NCBI GenBank assembly: GCA_963723745.1
Contig: CAVRRZ010000005.1
Location: forward strand, 1,302,001 to 1,366,000
Length of the DNA: 64,000 nucleotides
Source of the DNA: CAVRRZ01 sp963723745
GTDB lineage: Bacteria; Actinomycetota; Actinomycetes; Mycobacteriales; Geodermatophilaceae
Reading direction: 5' to 3'
A program made the translations under genes and the position numbers. A model generated the notes under the pieces. The model had not been told where the DNA came from, did no database searches, and saw only the letters and a list, made by a program, of their open reading frames with translations. This document shows positions 17,678 to 26,284 of the stretch, piece by piece; positions within the stretch are counted from its first letter, which is position 1; every line of letters begins with the position of its first letter.

Positions 17678-18166
17678 GTGGTGGACACCGTCGTCGTCGA
17701 GCGGGCGACGCCCGGGGACCATCCGCGCATCGCCGAGCTGACCGTCGCCGTCTACCGCGACGAGCAGTTGGCCTCCGACGGCTACCTCGGCGAGCTGGCC
17801 GACGTGGCGGGCCGGGCAGGCCGGGCGGACCTGCTGGTCGCCCGCCTCGGCGACGCCGTCGTCGGAAGCGTCGCGCTGGTCCTCGACGGCGACTTCGGCG
17901 AGGTGACGACGTCGGACGCCGAGGCCGCGTTCCGGATGCTGGTGGTCGACCCGGCCGCGCGCGGGCGCGGCGTCGGCGAGCTGCTGGTCAGGGAGTGCCT
18001 CGACCGCGCCCGCGCCGCAGGCAAGGCGCGGATGATCTTGTCGACCGGGGATCGGATGACCGCCGCGCACCGGCTCTACGAGCGGCTCGGCTTCACCCGC
18101 CTCCCGGAGCGGGACTGGGCCCCGGCGCCCGGCGTCGACCTGCGGGTCTACGGCCTCGACCTGTAG
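17678..18166 (+). CDS. GNAT N-acetyltransferase
   Basis: A 162-residue single GNAT domain. VVERATPGDHPRIAELTVAVY opens the fold, MLVVDPAARGRGVGELLVRE is the acetyl-CoA pyrophosphate loop, and MTAAHRLYERLGFTRLPERD is the C-terminal signature. The start is GTG at 17678, with a second GTG directly after. It is convergent with the biotinyl-protein gene, six bases apart. The substrate is unknown. Confidence 0.87.
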   Translation: MVDTVVVERATPGDHPRIAELTVAVYRDEQLASDGYLGELADVAGRAGRADLLVARLGDAVVGSVALVLDGDFGEVTTSDAEAAFRMLVVDPAARGRGVGELLVRECLDRARAAGKARMILSTGDRMTAAHRLYERLGFTRLPERDWAPAPGVDLRVYGLDL

Positions 18167-18171
18167 GCCCC

Positions 18172-18393
18172 TCAGCTCTCCACGGTGGCGATCAGGTCGC
18201 CCTCCTGGAGCACCTCGCCCTCGGTGACGTGCATGCCCTGGACGGTGCCGGCCTTCTCGGTGAGGACGGGGATCTCCATCTTCATCGACTCGAGGATCAC
18301 CAGGGTGTCGCCGGCAGCCACGGCGTCGCCCTGCGACACCAGCACCTTCCAGACGCTGGAGACCATCTCGGCATGGATCTCCTCGACCGCCAC
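18172..18393 (-). CDS. Stand-alone biotin/lipoyl attachment protein (TB7.3-like)
   Basis: A 73-residue single biotinyl domain: VEEIHAEMVSSVWKVLVSQG, then the biotinylation site ILESMKMEIPV with the modified Lys between two Met, and a closing GEVLQEGDLIATVES. It closely matches M. tuberculosis TB7.3 (Rv3221c), which sits in the same place next to pdtaS and sigH. GTG at 18393 follows AAGGAGG. It lies 79 bases downstream of the degenerate biotin-carboxylase-like gene, in the same direction and almost surely in the same operon. Biotin is likelier than lipoate because of the M-K-M site. Confidence 0.93.
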   Translation of the reverse strand: MAVEEIHAEMVSSVWKVLVSQGDAVAAGDTLVILESMKMEIPVLTEKAGTVQGMHVTEGEVLQEGDLIATVES

Positions 18394-18472
18394 CGGGCCT
18401 CCTTCGCGCTCACCAGCACCGTCGGCGGTCATCCAATCACGCGCCCACTCACCCGGGCGGGCACGTGCCCGG

Positions 18473-19516
18473 TCAGCCGACCGGCGCCGCCCGGCCGGAG
18501 GCGAGCCGGGTGAGCACCGCGCAGACCTCCTCGCCGTCGTGCGGCACGCCGGTGTCCGGCAGGCCCTGGAGCAGTTCCGACGCCGCCCGGGCGGCCGTCG
18601 CCGTGTCCGGGGCACCGGCGCTGATCGTGGCCAGGAGCGCGTCGTACCAGCCGTCGAGCCGGTCGCCCGGGTCGTAGCCGTGCACGGCGACGACCTCGGC
18701 GCCGTCGGCCTCTGTGGGCCGCTCGACCAGCGGGAGCCGGCCGGTGATCTTGCCCGCCGTACCCGGCGGCAGGGTCGACCGCAGCTGGACCGCGACCGCC
18801 GCCCGCGGCTCGGTCGGGGTGGGCAGGCCCTCGGGAGGTGCGCCGGAACCGGCGCTGCGCAGGGCGAGGTCGACGGCGTCCACGCCGTGTGCCCGCTCGA
18901 GGACGGCCAGGTCGAGGGAGAACCCGGCCGCCACCTCGGCCAGGTCGCCGTGCGGGTCGACGCCGACCGTGACCAGACCGCGCCACCCGACGGCGGCGAG
19001 CCGGCGGGCGGCGGCGGGCAGCTCGGCCGGTCGTGCCGGCGTCCACGAGACGCGCGCGATGCCCGCGGCGCGGTCCCGCTCGACCGCCGTCACGTACTTC
19101 GGGCCGTCCTCGGTGACCCAGGCGAGGAATCCGCGCTCGCTGGCCGGTTCCACGCCGTCGCCGCCGAGCCGGTCGAGCACCTCGGCGCCCGGCCCGATCC
19201 AGCGCAGCCCGGCCGCGGCGACCGCCCCCGCGAGTCGCGCGTTGCCGGCCAGGGCGGGTGGGACGGCGAGCACGGCGTCGACGCCGCTGCGCAGTGCCGC
19301 CTCGACGATGCGATCCACCGCCAGGTAGGACTCCGCCGCCGGGGCGGGGCCGAGCAGGACGGCGTCGTCGGCAAGGCGGACGTGGCGGGCGGACCGGTCG
19401 GCCTCCGAGTGGACGGCCACCGCCTTGATCTCCAGCCGCGAGCACGCGGCGATCACCGCGCAGGCGGCCGGACCGCGCCCGGCGACCAGCACGCTCTCGA
19501 TACCCGGGTGTGCCAC
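18473..19516 (-). CDS. Degenerate biotin-carboxylase-like protein lacking a working ATP-grasp site
   Basis: A 347-residue protein. The first 105 residues match the biotin carboxylase N-domain (VLVAGRGPAACAVIAACSRL, AVHSEADRSARHVRLADDAV, LLGPAPAAESYL, RWIGPG). The end matches the carboxylase C-domain (YDPGDRLDGWYDALLATISA). The middle is about 100 residues short and the ATP-grasp hallmarks are gone; where active enzymes read EMNxRLQVEH, this one reads VAAGFSLDLAVLERAHG. It therefore should not carboxylate biotin. It precedes the stand-alone biotinyl protein in one operon, so it may bind or present that protein. Function unknown. Confidence 0.72.
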   Translation of the reverse strand: MAHPGIESVLVAGRGPAACAVIAACSRLEIKAVAVHSEADRSARHVRLADDAVLLGPAPAAESYLAVDRIVEAALRSGVDAVLAVPPALAGNARLAGAVAAAGLRWIGPGAEVLDRLGGDGVEPASERGFLAWVTEDGPKYVTAVERDRAAGIARVSWTPARPAELPAAARRLAAVGWRGLVTVGVDPHGDLAEVAAGFSLDLAVLERAHGVDAVDLALRSAGSGAPPEGLPTPTEPRAAVAVQLRSTLPPGTAGKITGRLPLVERPTEADGAEVVAVHGYDPGDRLDGWYDALLATISAGAPDTATAARAASELLQGLPDTGVPHDGEEVCAVLTRLASGRAAPVG

Positions 19517-19703
19517 GGCCGTCCTTCGTCGGAGTGTGTGCCGCCCCGCACGTGGGTGCGGGGGCGACGTGAGACGCTGTACGTGTCAGCTTGGCGGTTC
19601 GTTCGGCGGTGCGCACTCCCGCACGCCGACGTCCACCCGAGCGTGTCCCGGTCCGGTGTCAGGCCTCGCGGCCGGCCGGACGCACAGTGAGAGGAGGGCA
19701 GCG

Positions 19704-19778
19704 ATGTCCAAGCGTGGACGCAAGCGGCGCTCCCGCAAGGGGAACAAGGCCAACCACGGCAAGCGCCCCAACGCGTAG
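19704..19778 (+). CDS. Ribosomal protein bL37
   Basis: A 24-residue, strongly basic peptide, MSKRGRKRRSRKGN followed by KANHGKRPNA, with a perfect GAGGAGGG ribosome-binding site. It matches from memory the actinobacterial 50S protein bL37 found in mycobacterial ribosome structures, which ends with the same KANHGKRPNA. It stands alone between rsrA and the carboxylase-like gene. A terminator follows within 15 bases. Confidence 0.88.
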   Translation: MSKRGRKRRSRKGNKANHGKRPNA

Positions 19779-19790
19779 GCGACGCCGGCG

Positions 19791-19823
19791 GCGTCCCACC
19801 TCCGTCGTCAGGAGGTGGGACGC
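19791..19823. terminator. Bidirectional terminator of bL37 and rsrA-sigR
   Basis: GCGTCCCACCTCC (19791-19803) pairs perfectly with GGAGGTGGGACGC (19811-19823) around GTCGTCA. The right half overlaps the 3' end of rsrA. Confidence 0.8.
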
Positions 19824-20149
19824 TCCCCGGACCGCTCGATGCTGACCCGCTCGACGCTGACCTGCGTGCCGTCCTCCTCGAACGACACCGAGGTCAGCTG
19901 CAGCTTGATCCGCTCCCTGAGCCCGGCCGGTGGGGCGTCCCCGCCGCAGCGGCGCCGGACCAGCGCCTTGAACTCCTGCTCGATGCCGAACTCACGCAGG
20001 CACGAGGAGCAGTCCTCGAGGTGCTCGGCGATCTGGGCGCGGCGGGCGTCGTCGGTCTCGTGGTCGAGGAACTCGAAGACGTGGGTCAGCACGTCGTCGC
20101 ACGAGTCGATCCGGAGCGGCTGGCCCGGATCGTGCGTGTCGGTGCCCAT
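19808..20149 (-). CDS. rsrA: Zinc-containing anti-sigma factor RsrA/RshA
   Basis: A 113-residue ZAS-family anti-sigma factor. The redox zinc site is AEHLEDCSSCLREFG (His-x3-Cys-x2-Cys), with a further Cys in DSCDDVL near residue 17 and one in RRRCGGD. In relatives oxidation of these thiols releases SigR/SigH. ATG at 20149 overlaps the sigR stop (ATGA), so the two are translationally coupled. The C-terminal 30 residues (EEDGTQVSVERVSIERSG) are lineage-specific. Confidence 0.93.
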   Translation of the reverse strand: MGTDTHDPGQPLRIDSCDDVLTHVFEFLDHETDDARRAQIAEHLEDCSSCLREFGIEQEFKALVRRRCGGDAPPAGLRERIKLQLTSVSFEEDGTQVSVERVSIERSGERPTS

Positions 20150-20856
20150 CAGGAGCTCGCCTCCTCACCGGCTCCGGCGCGGACGAAGCCGCGCTCACGG
20201 GCGTAGTCGGCCAACAGCTTCTGCAACCCCCGCCGGCCGCGGTGCAGCCGGGACATCACCGTGCCGATGGGCGTGCCCATGATCTCGGCGATCTCCTTGT
20301 AGGCGAAGCCCTCGACGTCGGCGAGGTAGACCGCGAGCCGGAAGTCCTCGGGCAGCTGCTGCAGCGCGTCCTTGATGTCGTTGTCGGGCAGGTGGTCCAG
20401 CGCCTCGATCTCGGCCGACCGCAGGCCGCTGGAGGTGTGCTCCTCGGCCGCGTAGAGCTGCCAGTCCTGCACCTGCTCGGTGGGGTACTGCTGCGGCTGC
20501 CGCTGCTTCTTGCGGTAGCTGTTGATGTAGGTGTTGGTCAGGATGCGGTACAGCCACGCCTTGAGGTTCGTGCCCTCGGCGAACTGGTGGAAGGCCGAGT
20601 ACGCCTTGACGAACGTCTCCTGCACCAGGTCCTCGGCGTCGGCCGGGTTGCGGGTCATCCGCAACGCCGCCGGGTACAGCTGGTCGAGGTAGGGCAGCGC
20701 GTCGCGCTCGAAGCGGGCATCGCGCTCGGCGCGGCTCTCGGCCGCCTCGGTGCGGCTGCCGCCGGCATCGGCCTCGGGAACCTCCACCGGGGCGCCGGGC
20801 TCGGGCGCCGGGGCGCCGGCCACGTCGGGGCTCTCCCCCTGGGGCTCGTCAGGCAC
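20149..20856 (-). CDS. sigR: ECF sigma factor SigR/SigH (thiol-oxidative stress)
   Basis: A 235-residue group-4 sigma factor from GTG at 20856, preceded by GAGAGGAC. Region 2 shows LYPAALRMTRNPADAEDLVQ, ETFVKAYSAFHQF and LKAWLYRILTNTYINSYRKK. Region 4 shows LPEDFRLAVYLADVEGFAYK, EIAEIMGTPIGTVMSRLHRG and RRGLQKLLADYARERG. These are diagnostic of SigR/SigH, which directs thioredoxin and mycothiol genes. The frame stays open upstream to an ATG at 21018, which would add 54 residues, comparable to the unstable long SigR' isoform of Streptomyces. A SigR-type promoter lies upstream. Confidence 0.94.
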   Translation of the reverse strand: MPDEPQGESPDVAGAPAPEPGAPVEVPEADAGGSRTEAAESRAERDARFERDALPYLDQLYPAALRMTRNPADAEDLVQETFVKAYSAFHQFAEGTNLKAWLYRILTNTYINSYRKKQRQPQQYPTEQVQDWQLYAAEEHTSSGLRSAEIEALDHLPDNDIKDALQQLPEDFRLAVYLADVEGFAYKEIAEIMGTPIGTVMSRLHRGRRGLQKLLADYARERGFVRAGAGEEASS

Positions 20857-20994
20857 CGACCGTCCTCTCTGCGGCCCCCGGGTGCGGGGAACCACCTCGG
20901 CCGATCCTAGCCGCGCGACATCCGGCCGGCCCGGGGGCCGACGGTGCGCGGACCGCTGACGGACGCTCGAGAGAGTGCGTGTCACGGCGGGTCC

Positions 20995-21021
20995 AACCCC
21001 AGCGGCGGGGTCGGCCATTCC
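20995..21021 (-). promoter_or_regulatory. SigR-type autoregulatory promoter of sigR
   Basis: On the minus strand GGAAT (21021-21017) and GTT (20997-20995) are separated by 19 bases, fitting the SigR/SigH consensus GGAAT-N18/19-GTT. Transcription would start near 20987, about 130 bases before the GTG of sigR and downstream of the alternative ATG at 21018. This predicts positive autoregulation on thiol stress. Confidence 0.7.
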
Positions 21022-21075
21022 CCCTCCGGACGCCGGATCTCTGCCGTCGTCCCGACCTCGCTAGGCTCCGGCGCC

Positions 21076-21549
21076 GTGGCGGCGACCCCCGCGGTGCGGG
21101 CACTGGAGAAGGCGAAGGTGCCGCACACCCTGCACTCCTACGACCCCGAACACCCCGGTGACACGGGGTACGGGGAGGCCGCGGTCGCCGCCCTCGGCTC
21201 GGACCCGCGGCAGGTGTTCAAGACGCTGATCGCCCGGGTGGACGGCGCGCTCACCGTCGCGATCGTCCCGGTCGCCGGCACGCTCGACCTCAAGGCGCTC
21301 GCCACGGCGGTGGGCGGCCGCAAGGCCGTCATGGCCGACCCCGCGGACGCCGAGCGGACGACGGGCTACGTGCGCGGCGGCATCAGCCCGCTCGGCCAGC
21401 GCAAGGCGCTGCCCACCGTCGTCGACTCCTCCGCGCTGGACTTCTCGACCGTCCTCGTGAGCGCGGGCAGGCGGGGCCTGCAGGCGGAGCTGTCCCCGGC
21501 CGACCTCGTCGCACTGACCCGCGCCCGGACGGCGCCGATCGCCCGCTGA
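21076..21549 (+). CDS. ybaK: YbaK/EbsC-type Cys-tRNA(Pro) deacylase
   Basis: A 157-residue editing domain. VRALEKAKVPHTLHSYD opens it; DPRQVFKTLIARVDG holds the conserved Lys of the FKTL motif; VGGRKAVMADPADAERTTGY, GGISPLGQRKALPTVVD and ILVSAGRRGLQAELSP-like text follow. It hydrolyses Cys wrongly attached to tRNA-Pro. GTG at 21076; divergent from sigR with 220 bases between the annotated starts. Confidence 0.93.
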   Translation: MAATPAVRALEKAKVPHTLHSYDPEHPGDTGYGEAAVAALGSDPRQVFKTLIARVDGALTVAIVPVAGTLDLKALATAVGGRKAVMADPADAERTTGYVRGGISPLGQRKALPTVVDSSALDFSTVLVSAGRRGLQAELSPADLVALTRARTAPIAR

Positions 21550-21569
21550 GCCCCCCTCGTGACGGTCGG

Positions 21570-21601
21570 GAACGGCCCCGTTCGGAGGCTCGTCCCGAGC
21601 C
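21570..21601. terminator. Two small hairpins between ybaK and the spermidine-synthase gene
   Basis: GAACGG/CCGTTC (21570-21583) and GGCTCG/CGAGCC (21587-21601) lie back to back between two convergent genes. They are weak individually. Confidence 0.45.
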
Positions 21602-21627
21602 TGCGAGAGATGAGGACGGGTCCTTTC

Positions 21628-23154
21628 TCAGCCGTAGGGCGTGAGCAGCTGGTCGACCGGCGCGAAGTCGTCGGTGAGCAGCGGGGCGTCGCCGATGACG
21701 TCGTCCAGAGCAGCTCCGGTGGCCAGGCTCCACGCGAGCTCGAACTCCGGTAGCGCGGCGGAGATCGCCTCGACCGGGATCGGGGACCGGGAGGCGACCG
21801 CGACCACGTTGCCGCCGTCCTCTCCCGCGAGCACCGGCCGGCGGGCGAGCAGGGCGACGTGCGGGAAGACCTCGCGCAATGTGGCGAGCTCCGCGCGGAC
21901 GAAGGCCAGCGGCGGGTGGTCGATGAGGTTGACGGCGTACACGCCCTCGTCGGTGAGGGCGCGATCGACCAGCTCCAGCGCCTCGCGGGTGGTCAGCTGC
22001 CACGGCACCGACAATCCGCCGAACGCATCGCCCACGACGAGGTCGCGGCTGCCGGGTGACTCCTCCGCCAGACCCACGCGGCCGTCGGCGACCCGCACCT
22101 CGAGGTCGTCGGACGTTTCCAGCCCCAGCTGCTCGCGGTCGATGGCGACCACACCCGGGTCGACCTCGACCACCCTGCTCCGCGTGCCCGGGCGGACCTC
22201 GGCCAGCCAGCGCGGCAGGGTGAGCCCACCGCCACCGACGTGCAGCGCCGACAGCGGCTCGCCCTCCGGGAACACGGCGGAGGTGACCGCGGCGATCGCG
22301 CGCACGTACTCGAACCGGAGGTAGGCCGGGTCGGCGAGGTCGACGTAGGAGTGCTGCAACGTGTCCAGCAGCAGGACGCGACCGCTCTCGCGCTCGGCGT
22401 CGGCCACGACGCGGGCACAGTGGTAGGCGGTCTCCTCCTCGCACGGCGTCGGCGCCGCTGCCGCCAGCCCGGTGCCCGCGACGGCCAGCACGAGCAGCCC
22501 GGCCGGCACCCGGCCGGCTCCCCCGCCGCCGCGCCGCAGGAGCAGCCCGACGGCCAGCCCGACGCCCAGCGTGAGCAGTCCGGTGCCCACCAGGATCACG
22601 CTGCTGGGCAGGACGGCGACCAGCACGAACCCGGTGGCGAACGTGGCCGCGATCGCCCCGAGCGTGCCGATGCCCGACAGCCGCCCCACCACCGAGCCGG
22701 TCTCGGTGAGGCTGGCCAACTGCAGCTTGACCACCATGGGCGGCACCGCCGACAGCAGCGCCGCGGGCACGACGACCGCGACCGCGGCGAGCAGGAGCAC
22801 GGCGCCCGCGTCGACCCCGGTCAGCAGGGATCCGGTGAACCGCACGAGCGGCAGGACGGCGACGATCAGCGCTCCCCCGGCCACCATCAGCGGGGCGATC
22901 AGCCGGCGGGGGTCGGTGCGGTCGGCGGTGAGACCGCCGGCATAGGCGCCGATGGCGATCGCGGCCAGCGCGAAGCCGATGACGGCAGTGCTGGTCTGCA
23001 GCGTCACACCGACGTAGGGGGCGATCAGCCGCAGCCCGACGATCTCCATCACCAGGACGGCACCCGAGCTCAGGAACGTGACCGCTGCGGCCACCCAGTT
23101 CGGCAGCGGCGCCGAGACGGAGACCGCCTCCGGCTCCTGGGTGCGCTCCGTCAC
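21628..23154 (-). CDS. Membrane-fused spermidine-synthase-like protein
   Basis: A 508-residue fusion. Residues 20-235 hold about seven membrane helices in the MFS-like arrangement (AAVTFLSSGAVLVMEIVGLR, AVIGFALAAIAIGAYAGGL). Residues 240-508 are a spermidine-synthase/methyltransferase fold: ALHVGGGGLTLPRWLAEVRP, VVEVDPGVVAIDREQL, RDLVVGDAFGGLSVPWQL and LLTDDFAPVDQLL. The VGGGGLTLP loop replaces the usual G-G-G-D-G, so aminopropyl transfer is uncertain. GTG at 23154 lies one base after the SRAP stop, making a two-gene operon. Confidence 0.88.
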   Translation of the reverse strand: MTERTQEPEAVSVSAPLPNWVAAAVTFLSSGAVLVMEIVGLRLIAPYVGVTLQTSTAVIGFALAAIAIGAYAGGLTADRTDPRRLIAPLMVAGGALIVAVLPLVRFTGSLLTGVDAGAVLLLAAVAVVVPAALLSAVPPMVVKLQLASLTETGSVVGRLSGIGTLGAIAATFATGFVLVAVLPSSVILVGTGLLTLGVGLAVGLLLRRGGGGAGRVPAGLLVLAVAGTGLAAAAPTPCEEETAYHCARVVADAERESGRVLLLDTLQHSYVDLADPAYLRFEYVRAIAAVTSAVFPEGEPLSALHVGGGGLTLPRWLAEVRPGTRSRVVEVDPGVVAIDREQLGLETSDDLEVRVADGRVGLAEESPGSRDLVVGDAFGGLSVPWQLTTREALELVDRALTDEGVYAVNLIDHPPLAFVRAELATLREVFPHVALLARRPVLAGEDGGNVVAVASRSPIPVEAISAALPEFELAWSLATGAALDDVIGDAPLLTDDFAPVDQLLTPYG

Positions 23155-23155
23155 C

Positions 23156-23902
23156 TCAGAACAGGACCGGTTGGTCGGCCGGCTCGCTCACCGACTCGGC
23201 CCGCGCGACCAGCTCCGGGCCGTTGTTGGCCACGTTGTTGACGGCCGTGCCGACCGGCCGCAGCTCGAGGGCCTGCACCACCTCCGGCGGGGTGGGCACG
23301 GCGAGCGTCTCGACGTCCTCCTCGGCGGGGTCGAGCCAGGCGGCCCACCGGTCTGGCGGCAGCACCAGCGGCATCCGCTCGTGGATCTCGGTGAGCGCGC
23401 CGACGGCGGGTGCGGTGACCACGGTGCAGGTGTAGACCCGGTCGTCGCCGCGGCCCCACACCTCCCAGAGGCCGGCGAAGGCGAGCACCGAGCCGTCCTC
23501 GGGGGTGATGAAGTAGGGCTGCTTGCCCGTCGAGTCCAGCCGCTTGGCCCACTCGAACCAGCCGTCGGCCGGGACCAGACAGCGCCGCGAGCGGGCGGCC
23601 GAGCGGAACGCCGGCTTGTCGGCCAGCGACTCGACCCGGGCGTTGAGCATGCGGTTGCCGATCGAGAGGTCCTTGGCCCAGGAGGGCACCAGCCCCCAGC
23701 GCACGGCGCGCAGCTCGCGGTGCCCGCCCCCGGTGGGCCGTCCCCCGGCGTCCCGCTCCTTCTTGTGCCGGACGACGTACACGTCCTTGGTCGGGGCGAC
23801 GTTGTAGTCGGCGGCCAGCGGGGTCTGCCCCTCGGCCGGCACCGCTTCGAACTCGAGCGCGAGGTCCTCGGGCTTGCGGGTGGCGGCGTAGCGCCCGCAC
23901 AT
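23156..23902 (-). CDS. SRAP-domain protein (YedK/HMCES-like)
   Basis: A 248-residue protein that crosslinks to abasic sites in single-stranded DNA. Translation from ATG 23902 gives MCGRYA; Cys2, exposed after Met removal, is the crosslinking residue. Other active-site pieces are ADYNVAPTKDVYVVR, NARVESLADKPAF, CLVPADGWFEWAK and LTEIHERMPLVL. The position between sigR and aroA matches Rv3226c. It shares an operon with the fused spermidine-synthase gene. GGGAGGGGACC precedes the start. Confidence 0.95.
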   Translation of the reverse strand: MCGRYAATRKPEDLALEFEAVPAEGQTPLAADYNVAPTKDVYVVRHKKERDAGGRPTGGGHRELRAVRWGLVPSWAKDLSIGNRMLNARVESLADKPAFRSAARSRRCLVPADGWFEWAKRLDSTGKQPYFITPEDGSVLAFAGLWEVWGRGDDRVYTCTVVTAPAVGALTEIHERMPLVLPPDRWAAWLDPAEEDVETLAVPTPPEVVQALELRPVGTAVNNVANNGPELVARAESVSEPADQPVLF

Positions 23903-23983
23903 GGTGGTCCCCTCCCGTCGACGGCTGGTGCCGACTGTAGGTGTGCGCACCGACAGCCGGCCCGCACCGGGCAGGATGGACCC

Positions 23984-25259
23984 GTGGACGAGGTCTGGAT
24001 GACGCCGCACCGGTCAGCGCCGGTCGACGCCGTGGTCGCGCTGCCCGGCTCCAAGTCGCTGACCGCCCGCGCGCTGGTGCTGGCCGCGCTCGCCGACGGC
24101 CCCAGCCGGCTGGTCCGGCCACTGCGCGCCCGCGACACCGACCTCATGGCCGCGGCCCTGCGTGCTCTCGGCGTCCGCATCGACGAGGACGGCGAGGACC
24201 TGCTGGTCACGCCCGGCCCGCTGCGGGGCCCGGCCGAGATCGACGCGGGCCTGGCCGGCACGATCCTGCGTTTCCTGCCACCGGTGGCCGCGCTCGCCGA
24301 GGGCCCGGTGCGCCTCGACGGCGACCCCCGCCTGCACGAGCGGCCCAACGCCGGGCTTCTCGCCGCCCTCCGCGATCTCGGCGTCGAGGTGGACGACGGC
24401 GGCCGCGGCCGCGCGCCGTTCACCGTGCACGGTACGCGGCGGCGTGCGCGGCGGTGCGGTCACCGTCGACGCGAGCGAGTCGTCCCAGATCGTGTCGGGG
24501 CTGCTGCTGGCCGCGCCCCGCTTCGACGAGGGCCTCGACCTCGCTCTGGCCGGCGGCGTCCCGTCGATGCCGCACGTCGAGATGACCGTGGTCGACGCTC
24601 CGCGAGCACGGCGTGGACGCCGCCACCACCGACCGGGGCTGGCGGGTCGCACCCGGCCCGATCGCCGCGCTCGACCGCGCCGTCGAGCCGGATCTGTCCA
24701 ACGCCGCGCCGTTCCTCGCCGCCGCCCTGGTCACGGGCGGCCGCGTGACGGTGCGCGACTGGCCGGAGGTCACCACCCAGCCCGGCGCGCACCTCGACCG
24801 GCTGCTCACCGCCATGGGCGCCGACGGTGCGGCGCACGGACGCCGGCCTGCAGGTGACCGGCGGCGACGGCATCCGGCCGCTGGTCGCCGACCTCGGCGA
24901 GGTCGGGGAGCTGACGCCCGTCCTCGCCGCCCTCTGCGCGCTGGCCGACGGCACCTCGCGGCTCACCGGCATCGGGCACCTGCGCGGGCCACGAGACCGA
25001 CCGGCTGCAGGCGCTCGACGAGGTGCTCACCGCGGTCGGCGCGCAGGTCGAGCAGCTGCCCGACGGCCTGGTCATCGACCCCGGCCGGCGGCGCCCGGCG
25101 CTGGTCGACTCCTACGCCGACCACCGGATGGTGCACGCCGCCGCCGTGCTGGGGCTCGCCGTCGACGGCGTGCGGGTGTCCGACCCCGGTGCGGTGAGCA
25201 AGACGCTGCCGGACTTCGTCGCGCGGTGGGCGGACATGCTGGACGGAGCGGGCCGCTGA
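23984..25259 (+). CDS. aroA: 3-phosphoshikimate 1-carboxyvinyltransferase (EPSP synthase), frameshifted
   Basis: The sixth shikimate-pathway enzyme, joining PEP to shikimate-3-phosphate. Signatures: ALPGSKSLTARALVLAALAD, AGLAGTILRFLPPVAALA, LHERPNAGLLAALRDLG, DASESSQIVSGLLLAAPRF, LDRAVEPDLSNAAPFLAAAL, GHLRG...HETDRLQAL and YADHRMVHAAAVLGL. Repaired length is about 424 residues. The start is GTG at 23984, or ATG at 23999. The frame breaks near 24433, 24601, 24838 and 24989, each fixed by dropping one C or G. rsgA follows 13 bases later, as in M. tuberculosis. Confidence 0.94.
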
Positions 25260-25272
25260 GCGGGGGACGCCG

Positions 25273-26284
25273 GTGAGTCCCCGCAGCCTGGACGAGGACG
25301 ACGTCCGTGTCCGGCCCGAGCCGCCGCGGGTCCCGCCCCCGCACCCGGCAGCGGCCCAGCCACGACGACGCCGTCCCCGGCCTGGTCATCGCCGTCGACC
25401 GGGGGCGGATGACCGTCCGGGTCGAGGGACCCGACGGCGGCCCCGTCGACGTGACCGCCATGCGGGCCCGCGAGCTGGGCAAGCACGGGGTGGTCGTCGG
25501 CGACCAGGTGCGGGTCGTGGGCGACACGAGCGGCCGCACCGACACCCTCGCCCGGATCGTCACCATCGAGGAGCGGACGACGTCGCTGCGCCGCACCGCC
25601 GACGACACCGACCCGACCGAGCGGATCGTCGTCGCCAACGCCGACCTGCTCGTGATCGTCACCTCCGTGACCGACCCGGAGCCGGCGCTCGGCTTCCTCG
25701 ACCGGTGCCTGGTCGCCGCCTACGCCGGGGGGCTCGAGCCGCTGCTGTGCCTCACCAAGACCGACCTGGGCAGCCCCCAGCCGCTGCTCGACCGCTACGC
25801 CGGCCTGGGGTCGAGCCGTCGCGCATCTCGCGGGAGGCCCCGCTCGACGAGCTGCTCGCCCGGCTGGACGGCGCGGATGAGCGTGCTCGTCGGGCAGTCC
25901 GGCGTCGGCAAGTCGACCCTGGTCAACCGGCTGGTGCCCGACGCGTTCCGGGCGACCGGCGACGTGAGCAAGATCGGCAAGGGTCGGCACACGTCGTCGT
26001 CGGCGGTGCTGTTGGACCTGCCCGGACGGCGGAACGGTCATCGACACCCCGGGCATCCGCTCGTTCGGCCTGGCCCACGTCACCGCCGGACGACGTGCTG
26101 GCCGCCTTCGACGAGCTGGCCGAGGCCGCCGCTCGACTGCCCGCCGATGTGCGGGCACACCGCCGACGACCCCGACTGCGCGCTCGACGCCTGGGCGGCC
26201 GAGGGCCCACCGGCGCGGGCGGAGCGACTGGCCAGCCTCCGCCGGCTGCTCGACGCGGTCGGGCAGCTCGGCCCCGGCTACTAA
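25273..26284 (+). CDS. rsgA: Ribosome small-subunit-dependent GTPase A, frameshifted
   Basis: A circularly permuted GTPase that checks 30S subunit maturation. An OB-fold (residues 30-110) precedes the G domain in the order G4 (CLTKTDLG), G1 (LVGQSGVGKSTLVNRL), then G3 read out of frame as IDTPGIRSFGLA. The C-terminal zinc motif reads CGHTADDPDCALDAW. The start is GTG at 25273. The frame breaks near 25320, 25815, 25875, 26030, 26085 and 26140. Homology is continuous through all of them. It is the last gene of the aroA-rsgA unit. Confidence 0.92.

Noticed and set aside
22472..22945. Ser/Thr-rich 157-residue plus-strand frame
   Set aside because: It is antisense to the membrane half of the spermidine-synthase-like gene and has no ribosome-binding site or domain.
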